The translations under genes were made by a program, and so were the position numbers. The notes under the pieces were generated by a model. It searched no databases, was not told the origin of the DNA, and saw nothing but the letters and a program-made list of their open reading frames with translations. A stretch of 64,000 nt of DNA from Budorcas taxicolor (lineage: Eukaryota > Chordata > Mammalia > Artiodactyla > Bovidae), in assembly GCF_023091745.1 (NCBI RefSeq), contig NC_068910.1, positions 38,985,272 to 39,049,271 of the forward strand, read 5' to 3'. Shown piece by piece: positions 22,340 to 32,099 of this stretch (positions within the stretch are counted from its first letter, which is position 1; every line of letters begins with the position of its first letter).

Positions 22340-23559
22340 ATTCCTGGTCTCTCTGAGAAAAGGAAGCGAAGTTGAGTCGGGGGGCTCTGCCATCCCTGCT
22401 GGGGGGGGTCTCACTTGTGAGATTGGCACAGAAATGCCATCTCGCCCAGGGAGAAGGTGACTCTTCCTACTGTCTACCGTTTGTAGGTAAAATTAATAAC
22501 TAACATTAAAATTTGTTGGTTGATGGAAAATTATTATTAGGGTTGGGGCCCGCTTCCACTGTGTTCATGGAAAAGTCCTCCTCTTTTGTCCACTGGCAGT
22601 GCCGCCTGGTGTCAGAAGCCAGGGGGTGTCGCAGTGAGTCTGGGCAGCGTCGTCCCAGCCCTCCCGGGCTTCACAGAGTAGAAAAGAGCCGTTACTGTGA
22701 GTTACTGACGTGCCCCGTGGGCTCCTTCCGTCCTCTCTCATGGGTGGGTCTGCCTCGGCGGTGGGCGATCTCTGCATGTGATCCCCGGCGAGGCTGGGCC
22801 TGGTGAGTCAGGTCACCTGCTCGGAGTCCCACACGAGTCAGGGGCAGAGACACGACACGCTGACTCCGGGGTCTGAGGGTTGGAGTCCGGCCCTGAGCTG
22901 CCTTTCATTCGAGCCTGAAGCTGCTGCCTCAGTGAAGGCAGTATTTCACGGCGCCATCTGCAGGCCCCCTCTCCCGGCTCTCAGCTGTCGCAGGAAGATC
23001 AGAGATGCTCAGAGCTTGCTGCGATGTTACCTGGGCTCTGTGCACTTTGAGAAGGACCTGCAGGATCAAGCGAGACCATGGTTGGATGCCTCTCCTCAGT
23101 GCTGCTGGGGTGTTTCTAAACCATCTGGGCCTTGACTTTCTGGGACATCAAGTGAGGTGTTCCTTTTGGGGTCAAAGCAGCATTTGATGTGTCTGTTGAG
23201 AACCGCAGGCAAAATACTGAAACTTCACTTTTTTCCACAAATGAGGAAAGCCTGTGACAGAAAGGAACTGGAGGGAGACTGGGAGCAGGAAAAAGCCGCA
23301 TGTCACCAGCTTGTGAATGCTCCATGCCAGCAGGGCAAAAAGGCAGGGCCGGTGACTGTGGTCTAATGGAAGTTCACCCCAAAACTGGCTGAACCCGGTC
23401 CCCAGCTGCATTCAAGCCGCGTCCTTAGAAAACTGTTAACATCCTGAGATGAAAGTGTGCAGAGTTCATTCACAGGCAGGTAACAGAAGGAGAAATGCAG
23501 ACAGTCAGTAAATGTGCAGGTATTCTAATGCAAACAGTGACATACTAATTAAAATATGA

Positions 23560-23900
23560 TCCCGTGCTGGACCCATGATGTAAGGAAAGGTTCAAAGGTG
23601 TGAACGTGCCCAGTTTTACTGAGAGTGAGCCAAAAAGAGCATCATTTTCTAAGTGGTTGGGATAAATTGGCATAGCCTTCCTGGAAGGCAGTGAAGCAAA
23701 ACATGTGTGTGATACAACATTTGACCGAACAATTCCATTTTTAGAAACGTGACGGAAAGAAATGACTGGGTGAGTATAGAGGCATGTACACACAGAGGTG
23801 TTCATCACAGCATCACTGTTAATGATATAGAATTGAAACTATATTGACTGTTTAAAAAAGAAAAATATGAGGATTGAGTAGACAGCAGTTTTTCAATACA
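23560..23900 (+). mobile_element. Old L1M-like 3' end (probable)
   Basis: The text 'tttgaccgaacaattccatt', 'gaggtgttcatcacagcatc' and 'tgacggaaagaaatgactgg' resembles the end of ancient L1M elements ('cagcaattcc', 'gatgttcattgcagcat'). It is heavily diverged. Confidence 0.5.
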
Positions 23901-24325
23901 CTGGAATACTAGGTGAACATTTTTGTTTTTGAAACCAACATGAACTTTATGATTTTCTTCCTTAGGTCAAAATCAGAATAATTATAACAGAAACAAAGCT
24001 TATGAAGCTTTGTTCAGAAAAACATCATGAAGTAAAACTTGCCTTAGTAAAGATCCATGTGCATAAAATGAAAAAGCTCTCCAAAATCCAAATAGATCTA
24101 ATTGTTCTTTTTATTAAATATTGACATAGATAGCAACTCTGTTGCCCAAATTCAAGAGAGTATAAATACCTCAGGATGATATTAAAATAATGTCTAATAT
24201 AAAATGAATGAATGTACCAGAAGGAAGAGATACAAGGTATTTCCAGAAAATTAGAACACTGCTTATTGTTAACCAGAGTTGTGTTGATACTTATTCATTT
24301 AGATTTGAAAAAAGGATGCTATTTT

Positions 24326-24455
24326 AGGGACTTCCCTTGTAGCTTAGCTGGTAAAGAATCTGCCTGCAATGCAGGAGACCCTGGTTCAATTCCTGGTTTG
24401 GGAAGATCCGCTGGAGAAGGGATAGGCTACCCAGTCCAGTATTCTTGGGCTTCCT
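24326..24455 (+). mobile_element. Bov-tA SINE (head part)
   Basis: The head 'agggacttcccttgtagctt' is followed by 'ggtaaagaatctgcctgcaa', a B box, and a short body ending 'ccagtattcttgggcttcct', where a second head would begin. Confidence 0.9.
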
Positions 24456-25194
24456 ATTTGGATCACACTCTACCAGAGATATTGAGTCTCTCAATCAAGT
24501 TGTAACCTGGGCAGGTACTTTAAATACGTGATCTTTTTTTTACCTGAAAATGTTCATGATTCTCTTAGAAGGCAAGCCAACTATATGCCAGGTTATGGTA
24601 TAATACTTTTATAAAAATATATATGCATAAGTTACATTTTTTCAATTGTAATAAGGCCAGAAGGAAAGAACTTATTGAATAAATGTCTATGGATATTGGA
24701 ATAATTAGCATTTTTTGGTTTTCTTTTTCCTTTGTGCTTTTTTTGTGTTTTCAAAAGTATCCTCCATTGAACTCGTCTAATTTTCTAGTTAGAAGAAAGC
24801 TTTTCCTTATTACAAAGTAATGCATGGCCATTATTTTAAAATCAGAAATTATAGATAAGTGAAAAGAAAAAAAATCACTTGTTATTACAGTGATTTGGGG
24901 GTTGTATAATCTCTACAATTCTTACTCGCAAAAAACAAGTGTCATTTGTTGTCTGAAGTTGCTCTTGCTTGCTGCTTCATAGTGGCTTGCTAGAAAATAT
25001 TTAACCAGCATTAACAGCAGTATTAGCCTTTTGTACTCTTAGATCTGAGTTAAGGCCTCTTCTCTGCTTCCTTTAAGTGTCTTCCTTTACCCGATGCCCT
25101 TAACTGGCCTCAGGACACAGACTGGCCTTCTGGAGGCAGAGGGCTAATTGAGCAGAAAATGAACTCTGAAGTCAAATTCTGCATTGAAAGGGAC

Positions 25195-25345
25195 TTTGAG
25201 ATCAGCTAGTTCAGTCCACTGATTTCACAGATGTGGAAACTGAGGTCTAGGGAGGTTTCATAGCCCGATCAACATCTTGCAACAAATTAAAAGCAGAGAC
25301 AGGGTTCACATGCCTGTCCCTGGACTCCATGGGCTCTGCAGTCAT
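25195..25345 (+). repeat. MIR SINE relic
   Basis: The phrases 'cacagatgtggaaactgagg' and 'aaattaaaagcagagacagg' follow the MIR core in the sense direction. Confidence 0.6.
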
Positions 25346-25754
25346 TCCCTGGAGCCGTGGTAGAGGCAGGATTCTCAGGAAGAGATTAGATGGCATGAGC
25401 AGGACCATATTAAAACTAGCTCCCAGCTCCAAAATAACCCCATTCAGCCCTTCTCTAGTGGCTCCCCACCATTTCTCCAGCCAAATATCTGAGATTATGC
25501 TTCTTAGATAACCAGCCACTAGTCTCCTGTACCTCTGAGTACCTACACTGGGCCTCCATTTCTCATGAAGCCAGCTTCTTGCCGAGCCCAGGCCCCTTGG
25601 CAGAGGTCAAGCCAAGATTACGAGCGCGTCCTGAACAGCAGGTTGTCTCAGCCCCTCCCAGTGGGATGAGAGGCGGTGAGGCTTCCTGGTGTGTTACCAC
25701 CACCAGCGTCCCTGCCACGTTCTGTCAGGGTGGCCTTGGCCCAGGCTCTTCATC

Positions 25755-25985
25755 AGGAAAGTAACGATAATTACCATTGGCTGTGTACTTAGCACATATG
25801 TATGAGTGTATGCTAAGCACCGTATATATATTGTCTCTTTATTCTTCGTGGTAACTCTGTGTCTTCCACTCTGCAAATAGCAAGACTGAGGCTCGCAGAG
25901 GAAGAGGTTGGTAGCTGGTCCTGGTGACAGCAAGTGACTGAACTGGGGTTTGAACCTCTGTCCAACTCCAGAGACCCTGCCCCTC
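25755..25985 (+). repeat. MIR SINE, nearly full length
   Basis: The whole MIR order is visible: 'gtgtatgctaagcaccgtat', 'tattcttcgtggtaactctg', 'caagactgaggctcgcagag', then 'ctgaactggggtttgaacct'. Confidence 0.75.
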
Positions 25986-26316
25986 GGCCTGGCCCGTAGC
26001 AGCTCATGAACGTGCGGTCAGGGACCAGGACTTGGCCAGTCCTGTATCCAGAGTGGCTGACCCTTAACAGAAGCTCCATCAAATGGCCCCTAAATGAACA
26101 CACACCAGGACCCTCCTCCCCTTCCTCTCCCCCGTCCGCTGCAGCTCCCTGGTATAGGCCTGGCTTTTGTCCCAGGACCTCGAAACTGTATGTAGACAAC
26201 TTGAAATCACTGTTGGTTTCCACCCTCCTCTTCGATATTTGTTTTTCCTTATTTTTACCATCTCGGTTTTCACCATTAAGACGGGCAAGTGTAGCATATT
26301 AAGAAAAGAGTATAAT

Positions 26317-26442
26317 GCTTTTTTAAACTTTTATTTTTAATTGAAAGATAATTGCTTTACAATGCTGTGTTGGTTTCTGCCATACATCAACATGAGTCAG
26401 CCGTAGGTATACATGTGTCCCCTCCCTCTTGAACTTCCCTAG
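26317..26442 (-). mobile_element. L1 LINE 3' end
   Basis: The stretch 'ctttacaatgctgtgttggt' then 'catcaacatgagtcagccgt' is the reversed L1 end. It lies 136 bases before exon 6. Confidence 0.75.
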
Positions 26443-26578
26443 AGTAGACTGCTTTTGAGTTAGCCAAAGGGTAAATTCTTTATAAATGAAGTTGTCCTTG
26501 GGGACATCGATGTCCGTCTAATAGAGATGCTTCTTAACATTGTCCCCTTGACGTCCTTTTTTTTGTTTGTTTTTAAAG

Positions 26579-26774
26579 CTTTTTGATTTAGTGTACAGAG
26601 AAGAGACTCTGCTCAATGTCATTAAAAGTGTCACTCGCAACGGCCGGTCCATCATCTTGACGGCAGTTCTGGCTTTGATCCTGGTTTACCTGTTCTCCAT
26701 CGTGGGCTACCTTTTCTTCAAAGATGACTTCATCTTGGAAGTAGATAGGCTGCCCAATGAAACCTCACTTCCAG
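26579..26774 (+). CDS. ITPR1: ITPR1 window exon 6 (S4-S5 linker and S5)
   Basis: These 196 nt encode w255-w319 plus the first base of w320. The S4-S5 linker LFDLVYREETLLNVIKSVT couples the outer bundle to the pore. S5 follows at about w277-w301 (RSIILTAVLALILVYLFSIV), then the first part of the luminal loop with an N-glycosylation sequon Asn314-Glu-Thr. The acceptor TTTTTAAAG ends at 26578 after a T-rich tract and the donor GTAGGT begins at 26775. Phase is 0 in, 1 out. The last residues, NETSLPE, differ from the human loop as I remember it. Confidence 0.97.
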
Positions 26775-27029
26775 GTAGGTTTGGACCTTCTGATCTTTTT
26801 TTTAATGTTAAAAGAATGTTTCCTGATTACAACCGAACGAAAAATGATGACTTTGGCAGTGTAGGTATTTCCCTAACACTCAAGAGTGTGAATTGAATAC
26901 AGGACTTAGTTTTTCACTGCATTCAAATGGTGATATGATACGTCAGATGCTAAGTGTGAGTGTCCAAATGCTACATTTAATTTATGTATTGAATTTCTAT
27001 TTTAAACTTGTGCAACGTTTTCTTAAAAG

Positions 27030-27300
27030 TTTGACCAGTGTATATTGAGAGTATGGGAGTAGGCATCCCTTGGCTTGGTAAGTCTATTTCTAGCAATTTA
27101 TCCTTTAAAAATAGAACTGTAGAAGCAGATGTTCATTGCAGTGTGAAATTGGAAGCAATCTCAACATAAGGGAGTGTTTCATTAGAGTATGGTTCATCCA
27201 TGGGGTGGTGAACCCTGTGGATATGGTTCGTCTTTATAAACCTTCATGGAAAAGTACCCAAGATATGGTGGGAAACTGGAGAAGAATAACTACAATAGGA
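27030..27300 (+). mobile_element. Old L1M-like 3' end (probable)
   Basis: The phrases 'tctatttctagcaatttatc', 'cagatgttcattgcagtgtg' and 'gaaattggaagcaatctcaa' follow the 3' end of ancient L1 elements. Confidence 0.55.
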
Positions 27301-27337
27301 TCTGTGTAGATAGTTTTTTTTAATGAAAAATCTCACA

Positions 27338-27545
27338 TCTGTGCTCAGTTGCTGTCATGTTCGACTCTTTTGTGACCCCATGGACTGTAGCCAGGCTCCT
27401 CTGTCCATGGGATTTGCCAGGCAAGAATACTGGAGTGGATTCCCATTTCTTTCTCCAGGGGATCTTCCCGACCCAGGGATTGAACCCATCGCATCTCCTA
27501 CATTGGCAGGCAGATACTTTACCACTATGCCGCCTGGGAAGCCCC
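27338..27545 (-). mobile_element. Bov-tA SINE
   Basis: The reversed body 'accccatggactgtagccag' and the reversed head ending 'ctatgccgcctgggaagccc' mark a near-complete copy. Confidence 0.9.
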
Positions 27546-28306
27546 TAAAAATCTCATATATATCTTTTAAAATATGGAAGAATATACACCCAAACTGCAA
27601 GTAGTGGCTGTCTCTTGGACCTTTTCACAATATGCAAGTTTTACACTGAGCTCATATGATTTTAATTTATAGCAAAACCAGAAGAGATTTCCTGTTACAA
27701 GAGAGAGAGACAGTGATCATGCACTTGAGTGATCCCCAAGTGCTCGTTTCCCTCAATTAAAATACTTGACACTAGTAAGTGAAATATTACTGATTTTTCG
27801 TCAGATAGCCAGGCTCCCTGAGTCCAAGGAGCAAACTAGAATTGTGACTAAGCCAGACAAGCTTTTTTCTCCCTCCCAAAGGCTGCGTTCTTGGCATGTA
27901 ACCCCAGCCTCCAAGTTGACATTCACTGCCAACCATCTTAGGGTTCTGAACTAAACTGATCTGATGCCATTCCTGCTTCTCACACAGACTTGGTCTAAAT
28001 CTTGCTGGAGTCTGTGTGTTCAGTAGTATCTGTCAGGGAGTTTCAGCTGTTTGTCTTTAAAGTTGGAGAGGTGCTATTTAAGTGCGATATTTCTAGTAAG
28101 CTTACAGGAATTGACATTTCTGGCTTTTTTCCCATCCAGATCACCCAACGAAAGTGTAAATTGCATCTCTGCTTCGGATTTATAGGCAGGATTGGAGGGT
28201 GTTATTTATGTAAAGAATTGTTTAATCAGCCGTGAATTTGGGACTTCAAACATTTTAACCATATGCTGCCAGATTGTTCATCATAAAATTGCCTTCTCTC
28301 TCCCAG

Positions 28307-28399
28307 AAGCCAGCGAGAGTTTGGCAAGCGAGTTCCTGTACTCTGACGTGTGTAGGGTGGAGACTGGGGAGAACTGCTCCTCTCCGGCACCCAAAGAAG
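28307..28399 (+). CDS. ITPR1: ITPR1 window exon 7 (luminal loop)
   Basis: These 93 nt complete codon w320 and encode w321-w350 plus the first base of w351, ASESLASEFLYSDVCRVETG then ENCSSPAPKE. The segment lies in the ER lumen between S5 and the pore helix. It holds a second N-glycosylation sequon (Asn342-Cys-Ser) and Cys335 and Cys343. In type 1 receptors this loop is known to bind the redox chaperone ERp44. The acceptor CTCCCAG ends at 28306 and the donor GTAGGA begins at 28400. It is symmetric (phase 1 at both ends). It is the least conserved coding piece here compared with human from memory. Confidence 0.95.
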
Positions 28400-28589
28400 G
28401 TAGGACCTCGCAGCCTTAAGCCCCATGTTAGTGCAGCCTCCCCACAAGGCTCAGGGTGCACGTGACATTGGAAGCAGATGAGGGCAGACTCACGGCTCAG
28501 AAGGCCAGTAGCAAGGAGGAAAGGCAGGGAGAGAGGAGGGGAATGAAGGTGGGGGGCGGTCTATATGGGAACAAAAGAGCGGCTTAATT

Positions 28590-28890
28590 GATTCAGCCAG
28601 TATTTACAGAGTGCCCACTATTTGCCTGGAACTGTGTCGTATTCTGTTGTTGTTGTTTAGCCTCTAAGTCATGTCTGACGTTGCCTTGGAGGTAGAATAC
28701 AGCATGATTAGGAAGAGTAGGAAGAAATGAAGCCAGAGAGGTCAACAAAGGACCAGATTATGAAGGGTCTGCAGGTCAGGCTAAGGAGGTTAAAGCTAAC
28801 TCAAAGGTTGATGCAGGTTGTTGAGATGGGAGAGGTATGAGACTGGTGTTTAGCAAGACCCTTCTGGCTGCTGCTGGAGAAAAGAACAAG
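28590..28890 (+). mobile_element. L2-like LINE relic
   Basis: The phrases 'attatgaagggtctgcaggt', 'caggctaaggaggttaaagc' and 'agacccttctggctgctgct' resemble the 3' end of the ancient L2 LINE in the sense direction. Confidence 0.5.
28646..28682. mobile_element. Small Bov SINE fragment
   Basis: GTTGTTGTTGTTTAG followed by 'cctctaagtcatgtctgacg' is the terminal piece of a BovA-type SINE with its (GTT)n-like end, lying inside the L2-like relic. Confidence 0.55.
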
Positions 28891-28903
28891 GCAGTCAAAA
28901 ACT

Positions 28904-28918
28904 CCCCCCCCCCCCCCC
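28904..28918. repeat. Poly(C) run, 15 bases
   Basis: A pure run of C follows ACT. Such runs are hard to sequence exactly, so its length may be wrong. Confidence 0.85.
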
Positions 28919-28989
28919 AACACCAGTCTCCAATTTAAGGTGCAAAACGATTTGTCCAGAGGGCCAATCGTAAAAGGTTGCTGTTGTTT

Positions 28990-29203
28990 TTATGGTTATA
29001 TAGTTGCTCAGATTCTTCTGTGAGACCCTTTGCAACCCCATGGACTATAACCCACCAGGCTCCTCTGTCCATGAACTTCCTAGACAAGAATACTGGAGGG
29101 GTTTCCCATTTCCTCCTCCAGTGGATCTTACCAACCCAAGGATAGAACCCGTGTCTCCTGCATTGGCAGGCACATTCTTTACCACTGAATCACTAGTGAA
29201 ACT
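28990..29203 (-). mobile_element. Bov-tA SINE
   Basis: The reversed body 'caaccccatggactataacc' and reversed B box ('aggatagaacccgtgtctcc') are clear. The head end at right, 'tcactagtgaaactc', is degraded. Confidence 0.85.
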
Positions 29204-29503
29204 CATAAGCATCTATCTAAGTTGAAATGTCTGTTCAGTGCTGGGACTGGAGTTGAAAATCTGAAACGGGCACAGTATTTTAGATTTAATAGAGGTAAGG
29301 GCAATTCTGGGCTTGAGAAATGAATAGGGTTTAGTGGTGAACACAGTGGTGACAAAGAAAGCCTTTGACGCTTGATTCCTTTATTTTATTCTCTGGGTCC
29401 TTTCTGTCCGCTGGTGAGATGGCATTCAGGAAGCATGATCTGCAAATCCTGGTCTGTCTTGCCGCTCACGTTCTAAATTCCCCCTGACTTGCCGTGTTTG
29501 CAG

Positions 29504-29643
29504 AGCTGGTCCTTGCAGAAGAGACAGAGCAAGATAAAGAGCACACGTGCGAGACGCTGCTGATGTGCATCGTCACGGTGCTGAGTCACGGGCTGCGGAG
29601 CGGGGGCGGAGTGGGCGATGTGCTCAGGAAGCCATCCAAAGAG
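29504..29643 (+). CDS. ITPR1: ITPR1 window exon 8 (pore helix and selectivity filter)
   Basis: These 140 nt complete codon w351 and encode w352-w397. The acidic luminal piece ELVLAEETEQDKEHTCE leads into the pore helix TLLMCIVTVLSHGLRS and the selectivity filter GGGVGD (w384-w389), which is the calcium path and is diagnostic of IP3 receptors. Then follows VLRKPSKE. Cys366 and Cys372 flank the helix start. The acceptor TTTGCAG ends at 29503 and the donor GTAGCT begins at 29644. Phase is 1 in, 0 out. Codons here are unusually rich in CG compared with the other exons, and the patch continues into the intron. Confidence 0.98.
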
Positions 29644-29880
29644 GTAGCTGCGCCCCAGGGGAAGGAAGGTGGGGAGGCGGGGGGGCGGGGAGAGCGCAGC
29701 GCAGTGGGCTCCAGTGTAAACTGCAGACGCGGGGGCAGCGCCGAGAGCGGTGATGGATAGACGCGCAGAGCCAGCTGCTTAGGGCTCCTTTTCACTCTGG
29801 TTCTCATCAAATTGTGATGCTGGGCGGAAGCCCCCCCCACCCCCGCCCCGCCGCCGCCATGGAAAGGGGCAGCTTCCGCC
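29530..29880. promoter_or_regulatory. Intragenic CpG-rich patch (candidate CpG island)
   Basis: By eye I count about 28 CpG dinucleotides in 360 bases, with roughly 60-65% GC. The patch spans the end of exon 8 and the first 240 bases of intron 8. By the usual criteria this would qualify as a small CpG island inside the gene. No promoter element or gene start is evident. Confidence 0.5.
29658..29690 (+). promoter_or_regulatory. G-run cluster near donor (possible G-quadruplex)
   Basis: Runs of G lie at 29658-29661, 29671-29674, 29679-29685 and 29687-29690, on the sense strand and therefore in the pre-mRNA. Four runs of at least three with short loops fit the general G-quadruplex pattern, except that the first loop is 9 bases. 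Confidence 0.5.
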
Positions 29881-30198
29881 CTCCCCTCTGTCTGCTAAAA
29901 TGATTCTTTCCTTCAGGCCCGTCTGGCCTTCCTGAACATATTTGCAAACCCTTTAGATCCCAGGAAGTGGGCAGGTGCCACATGACACTTGGAGAACTCA
30001 CAGTATACCCAGGGGGTGTGAAAAGAGATGAGGTTGTGGCTTTTACAGCTTGATGCCCAATGTGCTGATGGGGGTGGGGTGAGCCAGGGGGCTTTGGACA
30101 TCTGATTTGGGTGCATTCAGTGCCACTCCTCTGCCCTGAGGTCTGCAGACCCAGGGGTTGGGTAGAGGGGTACCTGCTGACAGGTTACACCACCTGCA

Positions 30199-30225
30199 CC
30201 CCCACCACCCCTACCCCCCACCCCC
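30199..30225 (-). promoter_or_regulatory. C-run cluster before acceptor (G-quadruplex motif on - strand)
   Basis: C runs at 30199-30203, 30208-30211, 30214-30219 and 30221-30225 form most of the pyrimidine tract of the exon 9 acceptor. The - strand therefore has four G runs with loops of 1-4 bases. Confidence 0.55.
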
Positions 30226-30240
30226 GCTCCTCTTTTCCAG

Positions 30241-30406
30241 GAGCCCCTCTTTGCTGCTCGAGTGATCTATGACCTCTTGTTCTTCTTCATGGTCATCATC
30301 ATTGTCCTTAATCTGATTTTTGGGGTCATCATTGACACCTTTGCTGACCTGAGGAGTGAAAAACAGAAGAAAGAGGAGATCTTAAAGACCACATGCTTTA
30401 TCTGCG
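30241..30406 (+). CDS. ITPR1: ITPR1 window exon 9 (S6 and CxxC)
   Basis: These 166 nt encode w398-w452 plus the first base of w453. EPLFAARVIYD starts S6, the inner pore helix (about w405-w431, rich in FFFMVIIIVLNLIFGVIID). It contains Phe424 and Ile428, which match the constriction seen in receptor structures. The helix runs on into the cytosol as TFADLRSEKQKKEEILK, and Cys449-Phe-Ile-Cys452 forms the first half of a C2H2-type zinc site completed in exon 10. The acceptor TTTTCCAG ends at 30240 and the donor GTGAGT begins at 30407. Phase is 0 in, 1 out. Confidence 0.98.
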
Positions 30407-30688
30407 GTGAGTGGTGCACCCGGCTCCTGCTGGGGCGTTGGGATGGGGTGCTCTGGCCCTCAGTGGGAGGGGCTGCTGCTGCCTTCCCCTGCGTCCCTGT
30501 CCTTGACTCTCTGTGGGCCTCTGCTCTGTTCTTCTGGGAAATATCTGGAGTGCCGTGAGTTAGTGCCGCAGTTACTGGTTTGTTTTAAGAAATGAAGTTT
30601 GGGGTAGCAGAAACATCGTTATACGTTATTTGAAATGTATGTGTCTTCGGGCCTTTTGGTTGTTGGGCTGCCAGACTATCTCTTGTTC

Positions 30689-30710
30689 CCATTCTAATTA
30701 ATTAGAATGG
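30689..30710. promoter_or_regulatory. 22-bp perfect palindrome with TAATTA core
   Basis: Eleven bases (CCATTCTAATT) are followed directly by their exact reverse complement. The centre contains overlapping TAATTA motifs, the core bound by many homeodomain factors. Function is not shown. Confidence 0.5.
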
Positions 30711-30824
30711 AGCCCTTTTACTCAACTCCAGCCTGTGGATGTCTTCACTGCAGATGGTATCAGGTTTTCAGTGGAAATACAGCCCTCTTAGAGCATATGG
30801 CGGAAATGCTCAGAGCTTGGAAGT

Positions 30825-31035
30825 CAGACTTGTGTTCTGATTAAGACTCTGACACTTATGATCCATGTAACCATGGTACAGTCACTTCACTTCTTTGAAC
30901 CTTTATTGCTCATCTGTAAAATGGATACAATAATGTACTTCTCTGCATTATCTTGGGACTTAGTTGAGGTACTTTATGAAACAGTCCTAGCATAGAGCCT
31001 GCACAGTGCAGACACCTACTAATAAGTAGTAAACT
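30825..31035 (-). repeat. MIR SINE, long copy
   Basis: The reversed MIR order is clear: 'ggtacagtcacttcacttct', 'ctcatctgtaaaatggatac', then 'gagcctgcacagtgcagaca'. Confidence 0.65.
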
Positions 31036-31279
31036 GCTATGCAAGAGAGGTGCATGGGGTACCAAAGAAATCATTGTCAGTCTAACTCCAAGGAAATACC
31101 TGTAAAATGCAAAGTAATCATGTAGGAATTTGGGAGCTAAGTAATCATTTCAGGATTGTTCCTAATATATCAATGGTTACTAAATACATAAATTTCTCAC
31201 CAGTATGTATACTCAAAGTGATCACGTTTCCATTTTTAAAATGAAGATCATAGCTTTTTGCCCCCTTAAAACCATTCAA

Positions 31280-31640
31280 ACCTTTTCATTTTGACAGTTC
31301 CAGAGTTCCAGAAAAGTCACAAGAATAGTACAAAGAATTTTTATGGACTCTTCATCCCAATTCCCCACATATTGAAGTAACACTTTAATATGTTTATTAT
31401 CATTTTCTTTATTACACACACACTGTTTCTCTGAGCAGTTTGAGAGTGATTGACACGGTGCCCCTTTATCTCTATTTCAGTACTATATATGTCCTAAAGA
31501 TAGGCACCTTCTCTTACACATACAATATAATTATGAAAACTGGGAAATTAACAAGGATGTCATACTCTTACTTAATTTACATATTCTATTCAAAGTTTAC
31601 ACTTTACCCTAATAATGTCCTTTATAGCAAAGGTAAGTCC
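31280..31640 (-). mobile_element. Old L1M-like 3' end
   Basis: The phrases 'gtacaaagaatttttatgga', 'tccccacatattgaagtaac' and 'taccctaataatgtccttta' follow reversed L1M 3' ends. Confidence 0.55.
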
Positions 31641-31747
31641 CAGGTCATGTGTTGAGTTCATTGACATTTTTGAAGAATTTAAAAGTCAGTTATCTTATCG
31701 AATGTCCCTTGGTTTGGGACTGTCTGATGTTTTCCCATGCTACGGCT

Positions 31748-32016
31748 ACTGCTGCTAAGTCGCTTCAGTCGTGTCTGACTCTGTGCAACCCCATAGACGG
31801 CAGCCCACCAGGCTCCGCCGTTCCTGGGATTCTCCAGGCAAGAACACTGGAGTGGGTTGCCATTTCCTTCTCCAAGGCAGGAAAGTAAAAAGTGAAAGTG
31901 AAGTCACTCAGTCGTGTCTGACTCTTAGCGACCCCATGGACTGCAGCCTACCAGGCCCTCCATCCATGGGATTTTCCAGGCAAGAGTACTGGAGTGGGGT
32001 GCCATCGCCTTCTCCA
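31748..32016 (-). mobile_element. BOV-A2 SINE, two monomers
   Basis: Both monomers and the 'aaaagtgaaagtgaagtcac' linker are present, ending 'ggggtgccatcgccttctcc'. The reversed AGC-type end (CTGCTGCT) is short. Confidence 0.92.
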
Positions 32017-32099
32017 GTGGTGTGAGATTAGAGTTATCGATTTCTTATAGGAACATCAAAGAAAGAGTGTATTCTCCTCAGTGCATAATATCAGGAGGT

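Larger units (their letters stand above)
20874..26578 (+). other. Intron 5 of the window
   Basis: This holds a possible microexon (21497-21521), a CHR-2 SINE (21684-21800), a perfect hairpin (22307-22339), an L1M-like relic (23560-23900), a Bov-tA (24326-24455), two MIRs (25195-25345 and 25755-25985) and a reversed L1 end (26317-26442). I see nothing to name in 20880-21490, 21815-22300, 22345-23555, 23905-24320, 24460-25190, 25350-25750 and 25990-26310. The part 22580-22830 is fairly CpG-rich. Confidence 0.75.
26775..28306 (+). other. Intron 6 of the window
   Basis: This holds an L1M-like relic (27030-27300) and a reversed Bov-tA (27338-27545). The frame of exon 6 stays open 124 bases into the intron. 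The stretch 27550-28306 shows no nameable element. Confidence 0.75.
28400..29503 (+). other. Intron 7 of the window
   Basis: This holds an L2-like LINE relic (28590-28890) interrupted by a short Bov-tA head piece (28646-28682), a C15 run (28904-28918) and a reversed Bov-tA (28990-29203). The parts 28400-28585 and 29210-29503 show nothing to name. Confidence 0.75.
29644..30240 (+). other. Intron 8 of the window (597 nt)
   Basis: This short, GC-rich intron begins with clustered G runs (29658-29690) and ends with clustered C runs (30199-30225) just before the acceptor CCAG. I recognise no mobile element in it. Another C-rich patch lies at 29831-29858. Confidence 0.85.
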
